Source: Verrucomicrobiota bacterium
GTDB taxonomy: Bacteria > Verrucomicrobiota > Verrucomicrobiia > Chthoniobacterales > Chthoniobacteraceae
Length of the DNA: 64,000 bases
Assembly: GCA_009885995.1 (NCBI GenBank)
Contig: VFJQ01000013.1
Coordinates: forward strand, 1 to 64,000
Direction of reading: 5' to 3'
The first letter of the stretch is position 1. Each line of letters begins with the position of its first letter. Under the pieces are notes generated by a model. It did no database searches, was not told where the DNA came from, and saw only the letters and a list, made by a program, of their open reading frames with translations. Of this stretch, positions 19,601 through 28,464 are shown in pieces. Position numbers and translations under genes: made by a program.

Positions 19601-20302
19601 GGCGTCTCACCCGGACGCGGCATCGGCATCATCGACGCACTTCACCTGATCGAAATCCCGTCCGCGGTGCGTGCGATGGAGAAGTCGAAAGTTTTCCCGA
19701 GCGGCATGGGTGCGGAGCTGCGCGGTTGGTTCCGCCAGCTCGCCGAGTGGATGACCACGAGCAAGAACGGCGCGGAGGAAGCGCGCGCGAAGAACAACCA
19801 CGCCGTCGCCTTCCACCTCCAGCTCGCCGTGTATGCCGACTTCATCGGCGACGAGGAAAAGCTCGCGCGCTGCCGCAAGGAATACAAAGAAGTCTTCGTG
19901 GCAAAGCAAATGGCCTTGGACGGCGGCTTCCCGCTCGAACTCGAGCGCACCAAGCCTTACGGCTACTCGATCTTCCAACTCGATAACATGACCACGCTCT
20001 GCCATGTGCTGAGCACCGAGCAGGATAACTTGTGGACCTACGAGCTGCTCGATGGCCGCGGCATCCGCAAAGCCATCGCGTTCCTCTATCCTTTCCTCGC
20101 CGACAAATCGAAGTGGACGCTCAAGCCCGACGTGCAGGCGTGGGAAGGCTGGCCCGCGCGGCAGCCAAATCTGATCTTCGGCGGCCTCGCGCTCGGGGAA
20201 CAAAAGTATCTCGACCTCTGGCAAAAGCTCCCCGCCGATCCGACCGACCCTGAAGTGCAGCGCAACATCGGCATCACCCAGCCGGTGCTGTGGGTGAAGT
20301 AA
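16667..20302 (+). CDS. GH2 glycosidase fused to a C-terminal alginate-lyase-family domain
   Basis: A 1211-aa protein with a signal peptide (M-N-N-V-S-R-I-L-I-V-I-L-A-I-T-C-A). Residues about 30-830 form a GH2 enzyme: sugar-binding and immunoglobulin-like domains, then a TIM barrel with acid/base Glu419 (L-G-N-E-N-D-W) and nucleophile Glu503 (F-H-A-E-W-G-G), followed by DUF4982-like beta domains. An Ala/Lys/Pro linker (about 822-845) joins a complete alginate-lyase-type domain (about 850-1205) with Y-W-W-P-D-P, Y-L-R-R-D-G, R-M-N-P-N-L-D-F-A-Q-A-I-P-G, G-R-G-I-G and K-N-N-H-A. No stop or frameshift separates them. A beta-galactosidase/glucuronidase-like activity joined to a lyase is the likely role; substrates unproven. 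Confidence 0.88.
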   Translation: MNNVSRILIVILAITCAGNLTAAESRQRLAEGWEHYQGSLGSTWEVWRGDTASDNVAWSPVTLPHCFNGRDAVDPDARYYQGPGWYRTRLKIANPFPNGRTLLHFDGAGQKSQVFVYTDKVGEHVGGYDEWTVDITNAAAKALKNEAFKGEVPLAVMCDNSRDAEAIPSDLSDFNRYGGLYRHVRLVYVPALSVERVHVEAKVEGSKATVKVRSRLANPTALKDEIELAIEVRDGKDKVIHTAAQKLVPWSGVKEIGAFEIATPARWSPTTPALYRCVVTLKSKHGEQKTTERFGVRSFEWVEHGPFKLNGERLLLRGTHYHEDHAGVAAAVPDDVVRKTLTMIKEMGANFVRLGHYQQAPLVLDLCDELGLLVWEEVPWCRGGLGGERYQQQTRDMLRALIDQHYNHPSVILWGLGNENDWPGDFEVFDKDKIRALMTDLNTLSHELDPSRPTCIRRCDFCKDIVDVYAPSIWAGWYSGRYTEYRAASEKALKDTKHFFHAEWGGDSHARRFSEEPEKMMEKVATGQGTAEKGKAYKGSGGKVRMSKDGDWSESYMCNLFDWHLKEQEEMPWLTGSAQWIFKDFATPLRPENPVPRVNQKGVIERDGTPKESFYVFQSYWAEKPMLRLFGHNWPVRWGEAGEEKEIRVYSNCPEAELFVNGKSAGVKQRKSADFPAAGLRWNVKLNEGENKLRAVGKRDGVEVSDEITVGYQTKKWGKPAKMKLEEIAQKDGIATMEVRMLDSNDVECLDAANVVRFGLTGDGRLLDNLGTSTGARVVQLYNGRAQIKAEITNYKVCVSVSSEGRKPQFKYIADNRAHTTESKTTKPAKATAETKAPAKASAPKLTLDVAAIDRERILRAAAAALKQEPVTITAFPAKLSQGGPNDFYSNGDYWWPDPSKPDGLPYLRRDGESNPENFAQHRLVVKALRDSVAALAAAYKITGEDRYVTKAAKLLRSFFLDPKTRMNPNLDFAQAIPGVSPGRGIGIIDALHLIEIPSAVRAMEKSKVFPSGMGAELRGWFRQLAEWMTTSKNGAEEARAKNNHAVAFHLQLAVYADFIGDEEKLARCRKEYKEVFVAKQMALDGGFPLELERTKPYGYSIFQLDNMTTLCHVLSTEQDNLWTYELLDGRGIRKAIAFLYPFLADKSKWTLKPDVQAWEGWPARQPNLIFGGLALGEQKYLDLWQKLPADPTDPEVQRNIGITQPVLWVK

Positions 20303-20317
20303 GAAACGACGTTCCCC

Positions 20318-23300
20318 ATGAATCGCCTCATCCAACTTTCGATTACCATCCTGGTCGCTGCGCTTTTAACCGTGGCGACACCGGCGCGGGCCGATGAATA
20401 CGACACGCTTCGCGCTTCACGGCTGAACACCCTTCTCGCCAGTGCGTCGAGCGTGACGAGTGTGGCCAACCGGGCGAATCTCTATTGGCTGGGCAATGGC
20501 ACCACGCAGGTGGCGATGAACACGACTCCATCGGTCGCGACCCCTTACCTCTGGAGCGATCTGACGTTTGGCTCCAATGCGGGGAACATCTCCTCTACTT
20601 ACAAACGCTTGCAAGCGATGGCGCTGGCTTGGGCGCAGCCGGGGAACTCGCTCAACGGCAATGCCAGTCTCGCCACCGCAATCTCCAACGGTCTCGATTG
20701 GATGAATGCGAATGTCTATAAAGCAACCGGTGGACAGTATGAGAACTGGTATGACTGGGAGGTCACCGCACCGCAGGCGCTCGATGACACTATGGTGCTG
20801 TTTTATCCAGCACTGACTACCACCCAGATCGCCAACAACTGCGATGCAATCGACAACTATGGGCCGACCAGCGCGAATGCGACGCCCTACTTTACCTGGA
20901 ATGCCCTCACCGGAGCCAACACGGTTGACGTGGTGCTGGTCACGGCGATTCGCGGCATCCTCGGCAAGAACAGCACCAAGCTCACGGACGCCAAGGTCAA
21001 TCTGAGCAAAGTGTTTCCCTTCGCCACCAGCGGCGACGGCTTCCATGCCGATGGCTCCTTTGTCTTTCATGCCAACATCGCCTACACGGGTCACTACGGT
21101 ATCACACAGTTGGAAGGTGTTGCGACGATTGTAAATCTGCTGCAAGGCTCGACGTGGGCGATCACGGACCCGGAGCTGGCCAATGTCTATGACTGGATCA
21201 CCAACGGATTCGAACCGCTGATCTACAACGGCGCGATGATGGACATGGTGCGCGGCCGCGCCGCTTCGTGGTCGTCTTCCACGGAGTATGACAAAGGTGC
21301 CGAGGCCATCGAAGCCATCCGCCAGATTGCGCTGTTTGCGCCTCCCGCCACGGCTGCGGCGTTGACGGCGTTTGCGGATTCACCTCGCCTCGCCTCGGGG
21401 CAGTTTCATTTTGCTGGCATGGATCGCGTGGTGGCTCTTCGTAGTGGTTTTGGTTTCGGACTGAGCATGTCGTCGAGCCGCATCGCGAACTTCGAGAACC
21501 TCTTTAGCACTTCGAATCTCAAAGGCTGGTTCACGGGCGATGGCATGACCTATCTGTATGTCGGCGCGACGGACACACAGTTCACGGACACCTTTTGGCC
21601 TACAGTGGACTACTACCATCTGCCGGGCACGACCGTGGAGCAGGGTTATGTGCCGCAGCCGAGCACGACAGATCAAAGCTGGGTCGGTGGTGCGCAAGTC
21701 GCGGGCACGTATGGTGCCGCCGGGATGTCGCTGCACCCAGCGGCGAGTCCGACTGCAAGCTCGACGCTGAATGGGAAAAAATCCTGGTTCATGCTCGACA
21801 ACAAGATCGTCTGTCTCGGCGCGGGGATCGCCTGCACGACGGGCAACGCGGTGGATACGACGGTGGAGAATCGCCGACTGGGTGCAGCGCCGACGAGCAA
21901 CCTCACCGTGAATGGCGTGCAGTATCCGCCCACTGCTGGCTGGAGTGCGTCGCTTTCGGGCTCGACTTGGTGCTCACTCGATGGCGTTGGCGGCTACTAC
22001 TTCCCGAGCAGCACGAGCAGCTTGAGCGCATCGTTCGTGGCGAGGTCCGGCTCGTGGACGCAGATCCGCCCGGATGACTCCGATACCACGGTGTATAGCG
22101 AGAACTATCTGAAGCTGTGGTTCAATCACGGCGTCGCGCCCTCGAACGCCAGCTACGCCTATGTGCTTCTGCCCGGCATGAACGCGAGCGGCACGAGTGC
22201 TTACGCGCAGAATCCGGATGTGACCGTGGTCGCGAACACGACGAATATTCAGGCTGTGAAAAGCGTCGACCTCGGCGTGGTGGGTGCGAATTTTTGGGCG
22301 ACCGGCGGCGGCACGGCGGACTGGATCACTGTGAACAAGCGGGCGTCGGTGGTCACGCTGGAGACTTACAACGGCATCACCGTCGGCATCTCCGATCCGA
22401 CGCAGAGCATCACTACGCCCGTCCCCGTCACCTTGAACCGTGCGGCTTTGAGCACTGTGGCGGCTGATGCGGGCATCACGGTCACACAACTCACGCCGAA
22501 CATCGTTTTCACCGTGAACGTGAATGCGGCGAAGGGGAAAACTTTCCAGGTGTCCTTCGCTCAGGCGGCTCAGCCGCCCGTGATCACGAGCCTCGGCACG
22601 GCGGGCGGCAATCAAGGAACGACGTTCAGTTATCAGATCACCGCGAGCAATGCTCCGGCCAGCTACGGAGCGAACGGACTGCCCGCGGGTTTGAGCGTGG
22701 ACCCGGTCACCGGCATCATCAGCGGCACGCCAGCGCAAACGGGAACCTTCAACGCAACGTTCAGCGCAACGAATCCCGGCGGCACCGGCAGCGCGACATT
22801 GTCGCTCACGATCCTGCCGCCCGCACCGGCGATCACGAGCGTGCTGAGTTTGATCGGCATCAATGGGCGCGCGCTTGCCTATCAAATCACCGCCACGAAC
22901 AACCCGGTGAGTTATGGTGCCAGTGGATTGCCCGCGGGACTGAGCGTGAACCCGGCGACCGGTGTGATCACGGGAACGCCGGGCGGAATGACGATTCCGA
23001 CGAATGTCACGATCACGGCGACCAATTCAGGCGGCACGACTTCGGCGACACTCGTGATTACGGATGCGACGGCGTCTTTTCCAGCCACCGGCACCTGGAT
23101 TTGCCCCGCGAATGTCACCGCGATCCAGATCGAGTGCTGGGGCGGTGGCGGCGCGGGCGGCAGCGCGCAGCGGACAGGCGGCGCGGGAAGCGTGCAATAC
23201 GGCGGTGGCGGCGCGGGCGGCGCATATGCGAAAGCGAATGCTCACGCCGTCGTGCCTGGCGCCACTTACTACATCAATGTAGGTGCAGGCGGCGTGAACA

Positions 23301-24379
23301 CGTCATCGACCACCGGCACGACCGTTGCGGGGGGTGATTCGTGGTTCAATGGGATCGACTCCGCCTCCAGTTCCATCATCGCGAAAGGTGGTGCCGGGGG
23401 CGCGAGCGCCATCGGCAACACCAGCACCACGCGCTACGGCGCCGGCGGCGCGGGCACCGCAACGGCGAGCGTGGGCGATGTCGTGTATGCAGGCGGCAGC
23501 GGTGCAGTCGGTTCCGCGGGCGGGGCCGGCGGGGGCGGTAGCAGCGCGGGCACGAGCAGTATCGGCACGACCACGACGACCAACCTCGGTGCCACCGCAC
23601 CCGCAGGCGGCGGCAGTGGCGGCACAGGCACGGTCACAGGTTCCGTCAGCGGCGCCGCAGGCACCGCACCTGGCGGTGGAGGCGGTGGATCACGAGACTC
23701 CAGTAACGTCGTCATTGCTGGTGGCGCGGGAGGCGCGGGCAAGGTCGTGCTCACCGTGGGCAAGACCGCAAGCATCATCACCCTCGGGAATCTCGCGCAT
23801 CACTACGACGGCAGCGCCAAGTCAGCGACCGCCATCACCAATCCCACGATCACCGGCACGATCAGCTTCACCTACAACGGCTCATCCACCACTCCGAGTG
23901 CCGCAGGCAGTTACACCGTCGTCGCCTCGATCAACGACACCAATTACAGCGGCACCGCCACCGGCACGCTCGTCATCGCCGAGGCTGTCACCGCGTGGCG
24001 TCAGCTATTTTTCCTGACGACCGCGAACACCGGCGCGGCCGCCGACTCCGCCGATCCCGACGGCGATGGCTGGTCGAATGCAGAGGAGTATCTGTTCGGA
24101 ACCTTTCCCACAACACCCGGTAGCACGTCTCTGCTCGGCACGTCATCATCCGGCAACGACATCACGCTGACCTTCATCGCCCGACAGGCGACCGGCACCG
24201 GCTACACCGGACTGGTTCGGCATTATGCCTTGGAATTCACGACTGACGTTTCCAACGCGGCCTCATGGGCACCACTGGCCGGTTACTCCGACATCCTGGG
24301 TGCAGGTCAAACCGTGACGATCACGCAGCCCGCATCCGGACCAAACAAATTCTACAAGCTGAAAGCCTGGCTCGAATGA
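20318..24379 (+). CDS. PL8-family polysaccharide lyase with long C-terminal modular tail
   Basis: A 1353-aa secreted protein. Residues about 25-720 match polysaccharide lyase family 8 (hyaluronate, chondroitin AC and xanthan lyases): N-W-Y-D-W-E, catalytic Asn201 (T-G-A-N-T-V-D), His251 and Tyr260 (D-G-S-F-V-F-H ... Y-T-G-H-Y-G), and Arg312/Arg314 (M-V-R-G-R-A). Spacings agree with characterised PL8 enzymes. The tail has two putative Ig modules (G-L-P-A-G-L-S-V-x-P-x-T-G-x-I-x-G-T-P), a glycine-rich region (about 930-1145), an MBG-like module (Y-D-G-S-A-K-S-A-T-A) and a D-P-D-G-D-G-W-S-N-A-E-E-Y calcium-type C-terminal segment. It is 15 nt after the GH2 fusion. Cleaves uronate-containing polymers by beta-elimination. 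Confidence 0.88.
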   Translation: MNRLIQLSITILVAALLTVATPARADEYDTLRASRLNTLLASASSVTSVANRANLYWLGNGTTQVAMNTTPSVATPYLWSDLTFGSNAGNISSTYKRLQAMALAWAQPGNSLNGNASLATAISNGLDWMNANVYKATGGQYENWYDWEVTAPQALDDTMVLFYPALTTTQIANNCDAIDNYGPTSANATPYFTWNALTGANTVDVVLVTAIRGILGKNSTKLTDAKVNLSKVFPFATSGDGFHADGSFVFHANIAYTGHYGITQLEGVATIVNLLQGSTWAITDPELANVYDWITNGFEPLIYNGAMMDMVRGRAASWSSSTEYDKGAEAIEAIRQIALFAPPATAAALTAFADSPRLASGQFHFAGMDRVVALRSGFGFGLSMSSSRIANFENLFSTSNLKGWFTGDGMTYLYVGATDTQFTDTFWPTVDYYHLPGTTVEQGYVPQPSTTDQSWVGGAQVAGTYGAAGMSLHPAASPTASSTLNGKKSWFMLDNKIVCLGAGIACTTGNAVDTTVENRRLGAAPTSNLTVNGVQYPPTAGWSASLSGSTWCSLDGVGGYYFPSSTSSLSASFVARSGSWTQIRPDDSDTTVYSENYLKLWFNHGVAPSNASYAYVLLPGMNASGTSAYAQNPDVTVVANTTNIQAVKSVDLGVVGANFWATGGGTADWITVNKRASVVTLETYNGITVGISDPTQSITTPVPVTLNRAALSTVAADAGITVTQLTPNIVFTVNVNAAKGKTFQVSFAQAAQPPVITSLGTAGGNQGTTFSYQITASNAPASYGANGLPAGLSVDPVTGIISGTPAQTGTFNATFSATNPGGTGSATLSLTILPPAPAITSVLSLIGINGRALAYQITATNNPVSYGASGLPAGLSVNPATGVITGTPGGMTIPTNVTITATNSGGTTSATLVITDATASFPATGTWICPANVTAIQIECWGGGGAGGSAQRTGGAGSVQYGGGGAGGAYAKANAHAVVPGATYYINVGAGGVNTSSTTGTTVAGGDSWFNGIDSASSSIIAKGGAGGASAIGNTSTTRYGAGGAGTATASVGDVVYAGGSGAVGSAGGAGGGGSSAGTSSIGTTTTTNLGATAPAGGGSGGTGTVTGSVSGAAGTAPGGGGGGSRDSSNVVIAGGAGGAGKVVLTVGKTASIITLGNLAHHYDGSAKSATAITNPTITGTISFTYNGSSTTPSAAGSYTVVASINDTNYSGTATGTLVIAEAVTAWRQLFFLTTANTGAAADSADPDGDGWSNAEEYLFGTFPTTPGSTSLLGTSSSGNDITLTFIARQATGTGYTGLVRHYALEFTTDVSNAASWAPLAGYSDILGAGQTVTITQPASGPNKFYKLKAWLE

Positions 24380-24419
24380 CTTATTCGCTAGGAAACACGA
24401 CGCCCCCAGACGCAATCCC

Positions 24420-25742
24420 ATGAACGCCCCCATCATCACGACCCGCTATCGCTGGGTTATCTGTGCGCTGCTCTTCTTTGCGGCGGCGATTAACTATATC
24501 GACCGGCAGGTCATTGGGATCCTCAAGCCGGCCTTGCAGGAGCAATTCCACTTCGATGAACGCGCCTATGCGGCCATCGTGTTTAGCTTTCAGGCGGCTT
24601 ATGCGATTGGATTGCTGGCCGCGGGTCGCGTCATGGACCACATCGGGGTGCGGTGGGGATTTGCGCTGGCGGTGATCATCTGGAGTTTCGGCGCGATGGC
24701 TCACGCGCTGGCCGATTGGTTCCCGTGGCTGTCACTGCCGACCGTCTCGATCGATCCTCCGGCCATCGTGTTGCTCGGCGGTGCGACGGCGGGCTTTGCC
24801 ATCGCGCGACTCGTGCTCGGTCTCGGGGAGGCGGGAAACTTTCCCGCATCCATTAAGACCGTCGCCGAGTGGTTCCCAAAAAAGGAACGCGCGCTTGCGA
24901 CGGGCATTTTCAATTCCGGAACCAATATCGGCGCGCTGCTGACGCCCGTGCTCGTGCCGTGGATCACCCTGCGCTGGGGCTGGCAGTGGGCCTTCATCGC
25001 CACGGGTCTGCTGGGTTTTGCATGGGTCGTGTGGTGGCTGATGTCTTACCGCTCTCCAGAACTGCACCCCCGCGTCTCCGCCGCCGAACTGGCGCACATC
25101 CAAAGCGACCCGCCCGAGTCCTCCGTGCGTATTCCGTGGCGCCGGCTCTTTCCGCACCGGCAGTTGTGGGCTTTTGCCTTGGGTAAGTTCATGACCGATC
25201 CGATCTGGTGGCTCTATCTCTTCTGGGTGCCGGATTTTTTGAAACGCAATCACGGTCTCGACCTCAAGACGATGGGTCTGCCGCTGGTCGTCATCTACCT
25301 CGTGGCCGATGTCGGCAGTATCGGCGGCGGCTGGATTTCCTCGCATCTGCTCAAACGCGGCTGGACGCCGAACTCGGCGCGCAAGACCGCGATGCTCGTC
25401 TGTGCGCTGGCGGTCGTGCCGATCATCTTCGCGGCGAAGGCCAGCAATCTCTGGGTCGCCGTGGGGCTCGTCTCGCTCGCTGCCGCCGCGCATCAAGGGT
25501 GGTCGGCGAATCTCTTCACGCTCACGAGCGACATGTTTCCGAAACAGGCGGTCGGCTCGGTCACCGGCATCGGTGGCATGGCGGGCTCGATCGGAGGCAT
25601 GCTCATCGCGCTCGTCGTCGGCGAGATTCTGCAGAAGACTGGGAGCTATGTCCCCATCTTCCTCATCGCAGGTTCGGCGTATCTCGCGGCGCTGCTTGTC
25701 ATCCATATTCTTGCGCCAAGGCTTGAGCCGGCTCGGGTCTGA
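24420..25742 (+). CDS. MFS permease, ACS family, hexuronate transporter-like (ExuT type)
   Basis: A 440-aa protein with about 12 hydrophobic segments. The N-terminus (N-Y-I-D-R-Q-V-I-G-I-L-K-P), the block G-L-G-E-A-G-N-F-P-A-S-I-K-T-V-A-E-W-F-P and K-E-R-A-L-A-T-G-I-F-N-S-G-T-N-I-G-A resemble ExuT-like anion:cation symporters. Last gene of the lyase operon, 40 nt after PL8. Import of free hexuronates or unsaturated uronates released outside the cell is the obvious role. Family assignment is secure; the exact sugar is inferred from context. Confidence 0.87.
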   Translation: MNAPIITTRYRWVICALLFFAAAINYIDRQVIGILKPALQEQFHFDERAYAAIVFSFQAAYAIGLLAAGRVMDHIGVRWGFALAVIIWSFGAMAHALADWFPWLSLPTVSIDPPAIVLLGGATAGFAIARLVLGLGEAGNFPASIKTVAEWFPKKERALATGIFNSGTNIGALLTPVLVPWITLRWGWQWAFIATGLLGFAWVVWWLMSYRSPELHPRVSAAELAHIQSDPPESSVRIPWRRLFPHRQLWAFALGKFMTDPIWWLYLFWVPDFLKRNHGLDLKTMGLPLVVIYLVADVGSIGGGWISSHLLKRGWTPNSARKTAMLVCALAVVPIIFAAKASNLWVAVGLVSLAAAAHQGWSANLFTLTSDMFPKQAVGSVTGIGGMAGSIGGMLIALVVGEILQKTGSYVPIFLIAGSAYLAALLVIHILAPRLEPARV

Positions 25743-26152
25743 AGCCAGTGGCGTGAGCGCACGATGATCCTAGCCGCCATTGGTTGAAGAACGCAGCCGT
25801 CTTTATGGTGGCTCAAGGTTGACGTGGAGCCATGAAACGCGCGCCGTATTGAATCAACGTAGCGATTCGCCTCAGGCGAATCTTCCAGCGCGCTCTCCTG
25901 CTGGCCACAACTGGCGCAAGTCTTTTGCGTCGGACGCTGCCACGGCGGCGGACTGGACGCGCTTTAGGGAACCTCTAATAACCCACTATTGCTAACAACG
26001 TGTATTGCATAGGTGATCGCTAAGGTAAGCGGAACGTTGGGAGGATTCTCGCTCCGCTCGAATCCGAGTCTCCCAGTCTCCCAGTCTTTCCCCAACCCGG
26101 GCCTTTTGATCCTGACTATCGCCAAGGCGGCGCGCCGACGGACCCGGCGGCG
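25743..26152 (+). other. intergenic region after the polysaccharide operon
   Basis: No intact gene. It contains a strong triloop hairpin (separate entry) and a short direct repeat (TCTCCCAGTC twice, about 26069-26088). From 26024 the frame that enters the collagen-like remnant is open without an ATG, suggesting that the front of that gene was lost here. Confidence 0.5.
25864..25882. repeat. 8-bp-arm triloop hairpin, possible terminator or interspersed repeat
   Basis: GATTCGCC, loop TCA, GGCGAATC: perfect 8-bp arms, 122 nt after the permease stop. No T-run follows, so it is not a classical intrinsic terminator. The triloop geometry is like that of the hairpins at 29554-29700, so it may belong to an interspersed repeat type. 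Confidence 0.45.
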
Positions 26153-26528
26153 ATGCTGGCGCAGCTCAGTTCGCTCAACGACAAGATCGACGGCACGCTG
26201 GTCGGTCCGCCGGGCCCGCCGGGACCGCCGGGCGACCCGGGAGCGCCAGGTGGGCAGGGCGATCCGGGACCGGAAGGACCGCAAGGGCCGCAAGGCGATC
26301 CGGGCGGACCGCCGGGACCGCCGGGGCCGGAAGGGCGAATCGGGGCCGCAAGGTCCGTCGGGCGAAGTGACCGAGGCGGAACTCAGCGCGGCGATCAATG
26401 GCACGTCGGCGAACACGAACGGAATCGCGACGCTGGATACGCCATTCGGGAACGACCCGCTCTCGCTCGCGGACGGCGAACTTCTTCGCGCGAAGCTCAA
26501 CGAACTGATCCTGAACGGGCGCCGCTAG
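26153..26528 (+). pseudogene. collagen-like (Gly-X-Y) protein, frameshifted and probably 5'-truncated
   Basis: From 26153 the frame reads a short helix ([10 protein letters not shown]) and then about 15 G-X-Y triplets ([10 protein letters not shown] ...). At about 26333-26335 one extra G shifts the frame. In the second frame [11 protein letters not shown] continues the triplets and leads into a 45-residue C-terminal segment ([14 protein letters not shown]) ending at 26528. The frame upstream of 26153 is open to 26024 but has no ATG. Collagen-like proteins are usually surface structural proteins. Single-base error versus true decay cannot be told from here. Confidence 0.6.
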
Positions 26529-26652
26529 GGGCGCGGCGAACCCGCGCCGGAGTCGTCGAGATTCGCGACTTGGAATCCAGCCGCTTGCAGATGCGGAATG
26601 GCACACCGCCGCTCTTGCAACGCAGCCCGCACTCCGTATCCACTGCGCCCGC

Positions 26653-28383
26653 ATGACGCTCACGCCCGAGAAACCCATCGCTGGATTGCTTGCCCCGCTC
26701 TTCGCACTGCGCCGCGAGCGCGATCTCGGCATCGGCGATACGGCTGCGCTGCGCGAGTTCATCGACTGGGCCGCCGAGCACGGCTTCCGCCTCGTGCAGC
26801 TCCTGCCGGTCAACGAAACCGGCAACGACCACTCCCCCTACAACGCCATCTCCTCCGTCGCGCTCGACCCGACCACCATCGCGCTCGATGCCGTGCCCGA
26901 GTTGAGCGCCGCGGAAATCAACGCGGTCACCGCCGGGCTCGATCTCCGCACGCTGCGCGAAGGCCCCGTCGCCTACAACGCCATCAAGCCCCTCAAGCAG
27001 CGCCTCCTCGACCGCGCCTACGAAAGTTTCCTCACCACGAGCTGGCGCACCAACGACACCCGCGCCCGCACCTTCCGCCGCTTCTGCCGCGAAGAATCCG
27101 GCTGGCTCGACGACTTCGCGCTCTTCCGCGTCCTCATCGACGAACACGGCGGCAGCGAGCGCTGGGACACCTGGCCCGCGAAGCACTCCGACGCCACCAC
27201 CGCGTGGCAGCACCTCGCCACGCTTTCGCGCGCCGAGCAGGACCGCTACGCCCGCGCGCTGCGCCGCGTGCAATACATCCAGTGGATCGCGTGGACGCAG
27301 TGGCGCGAGGTGAAAGCCTACGCCGAATCCCGCGGCGTCGCGCTCATGGGCGACATCCCCTTTGGCGTCTCCTACTACTCCGCCGATACGTGGGCCAAGC
27401 CCGAGCTCTTCGACCGCGAATGGTTCGGCGGCTGCCCGCCCGAGCGCATTTTGGAAGTCGATGCCTTCACCAAGAAGTGGGGCCAGAACTGGGGCATCCC
27501 GCTCTACCGCTGGGACGCCCACCGCCTCGATGGCTATCAATGGTGGCGCCAGCGCGTGCGCAAGGTGCGCGACATCTTCCACCTCTTCCGCATCGACCAT
27601 ATCCTCGGCGTCTTTCGCATCTACTCCTTCCCCTGGCGCCCGCAGCGCAACGAGGAGTTCCTGCCGCTGACCGAGGAAGAGGCCGGCGAACTCACCGGAG
27701 GCAAGCTCCCCCACTTCACCCCGCACGAAGACGACACCCCCAAGCACAAGGCCGCCAACTGCGCGCAGGGCGAGGAACTACTCAGCGCCCTGATCGAGGA
27801 ATGCGGTCCGAACCGGCTCGTCGGCGAAGACCTCGGCATGGTGCCCGACTACGTCCGCCCGTGCCTCCAGCGCCTCGGCATCGCCGGCTTCAAAGTCCCG
27901 CAATGGGAGTGCAAGCCGGACGGCGCGCTCATCCCCGGCTCGGAATACGAACGGCTCTCCCTCGCCGCCTACGCCACGCACGATCACGATCCCATCCGCG
28001 CCATGTGGGAGCACTGGATGCACGCCATCCACATCGCCGAACGCGGCCCCACCACCACCTACGCCGCGCGCGACAAGGCCTGGCGCGAATGCCGCGCCCT
28101 CGCCAAGTGGTGCGGCTTCGAGGTGCCGCGGCTCGCCTCCTGGAGCGACGAGATCCACGACAAGCTCTTGCGCGCCCTGCTCGGCAGCAACTCCTGGCTG
28201 GTCGTGATGATGATCACCGATCTCTTCGCCACCACGCAGCGCTTCAACGTGCCCGGCGCCGTCAGCGAAACGAACTGGAGCCAGCGCCTCCTCGGCACGT
28301 GCGCCGACTGGCGGCGCGATCGCGACCTCGCCGAGACCGCCACGCGCATCGCCGACCTCGTGCGGGCCAGCGGGCGGGCGTAG
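26653..28383 (+). CDS. malQ: 4-alpha-glucanotransferase (amylomaltase), GH77
   Basis: A 576-aa cytosolic enzyme that transfers alpha-1,4-glucan segments in glycogen/maltodextrin metabolism. Conserved GH77 blocks: L-Q-L-L-P-V-N-E-T near the start, [13 protein letters not shown], the nucleophile region [11 protein letters not shown], acid/base region V-G-E-D-L-G-M-V-P and the third acid in A-T-H-D-H-D-P. Length is normal for the short MalQ type without N-terminal extension. It stands alone on the plus strand, with malate dehydrogenase 81 nt downstream. Confidence 0.93.
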   Translation: MTLTPEKPIAGLLAPLFALRRERDLGIGDTAALREFIDWAAEHGFRLVQLLPVNETGNDHSPYNAISSVALDPTTIALDAVPELSAAEINAVTAGLDLRTLREGPVAYNAIKPLKQRLLDRAYESFLTTSWRTNDTRARTFRRFCREESGWLDDFALFRVLIDEHGGSERWDTWPAKHSDATTAWQHLATLSRAEQDRYARALRRVQYIQWIAWTQWREVKAYAESRGVALMGDIPFGVSYYSADTWAKPELFDREWFGGCPPERILEVDAFTKKWGQNWGIPLYRWDAHRLDGYQWWRQRVRKVRDIFHLFRIDHILGVFRIYSFPWRPQRNEEFLPLTEEEAGELTGGKLPHFTPHEDDTPKHKAANCAQGEELLSALIEECGPNRLVGEDLGMVPDYVRPCLQRLGIAGFKVPQWECKPDGALIPGSEYERLSLAAYATHDHDPIRAMWEHWMHAIHIAERGPTTTYAARDKAWRECRALAKWCGFEVPRLASWSDEIHDKLLRALLGSNSWLVVMMITDLFATTQRFNVPGAVSETNWSQRLLGTCADWRRDRDLAETATRIADLVRASGRA

Positions 28384-28464
28384 CGGAAAGAGGGGTTGAG
28401 CTTCGCGCGGGAGCGTGGATGATGCGCGCCCTTTTCGCCGAAACCAAGCATCCCACTCGTCATC

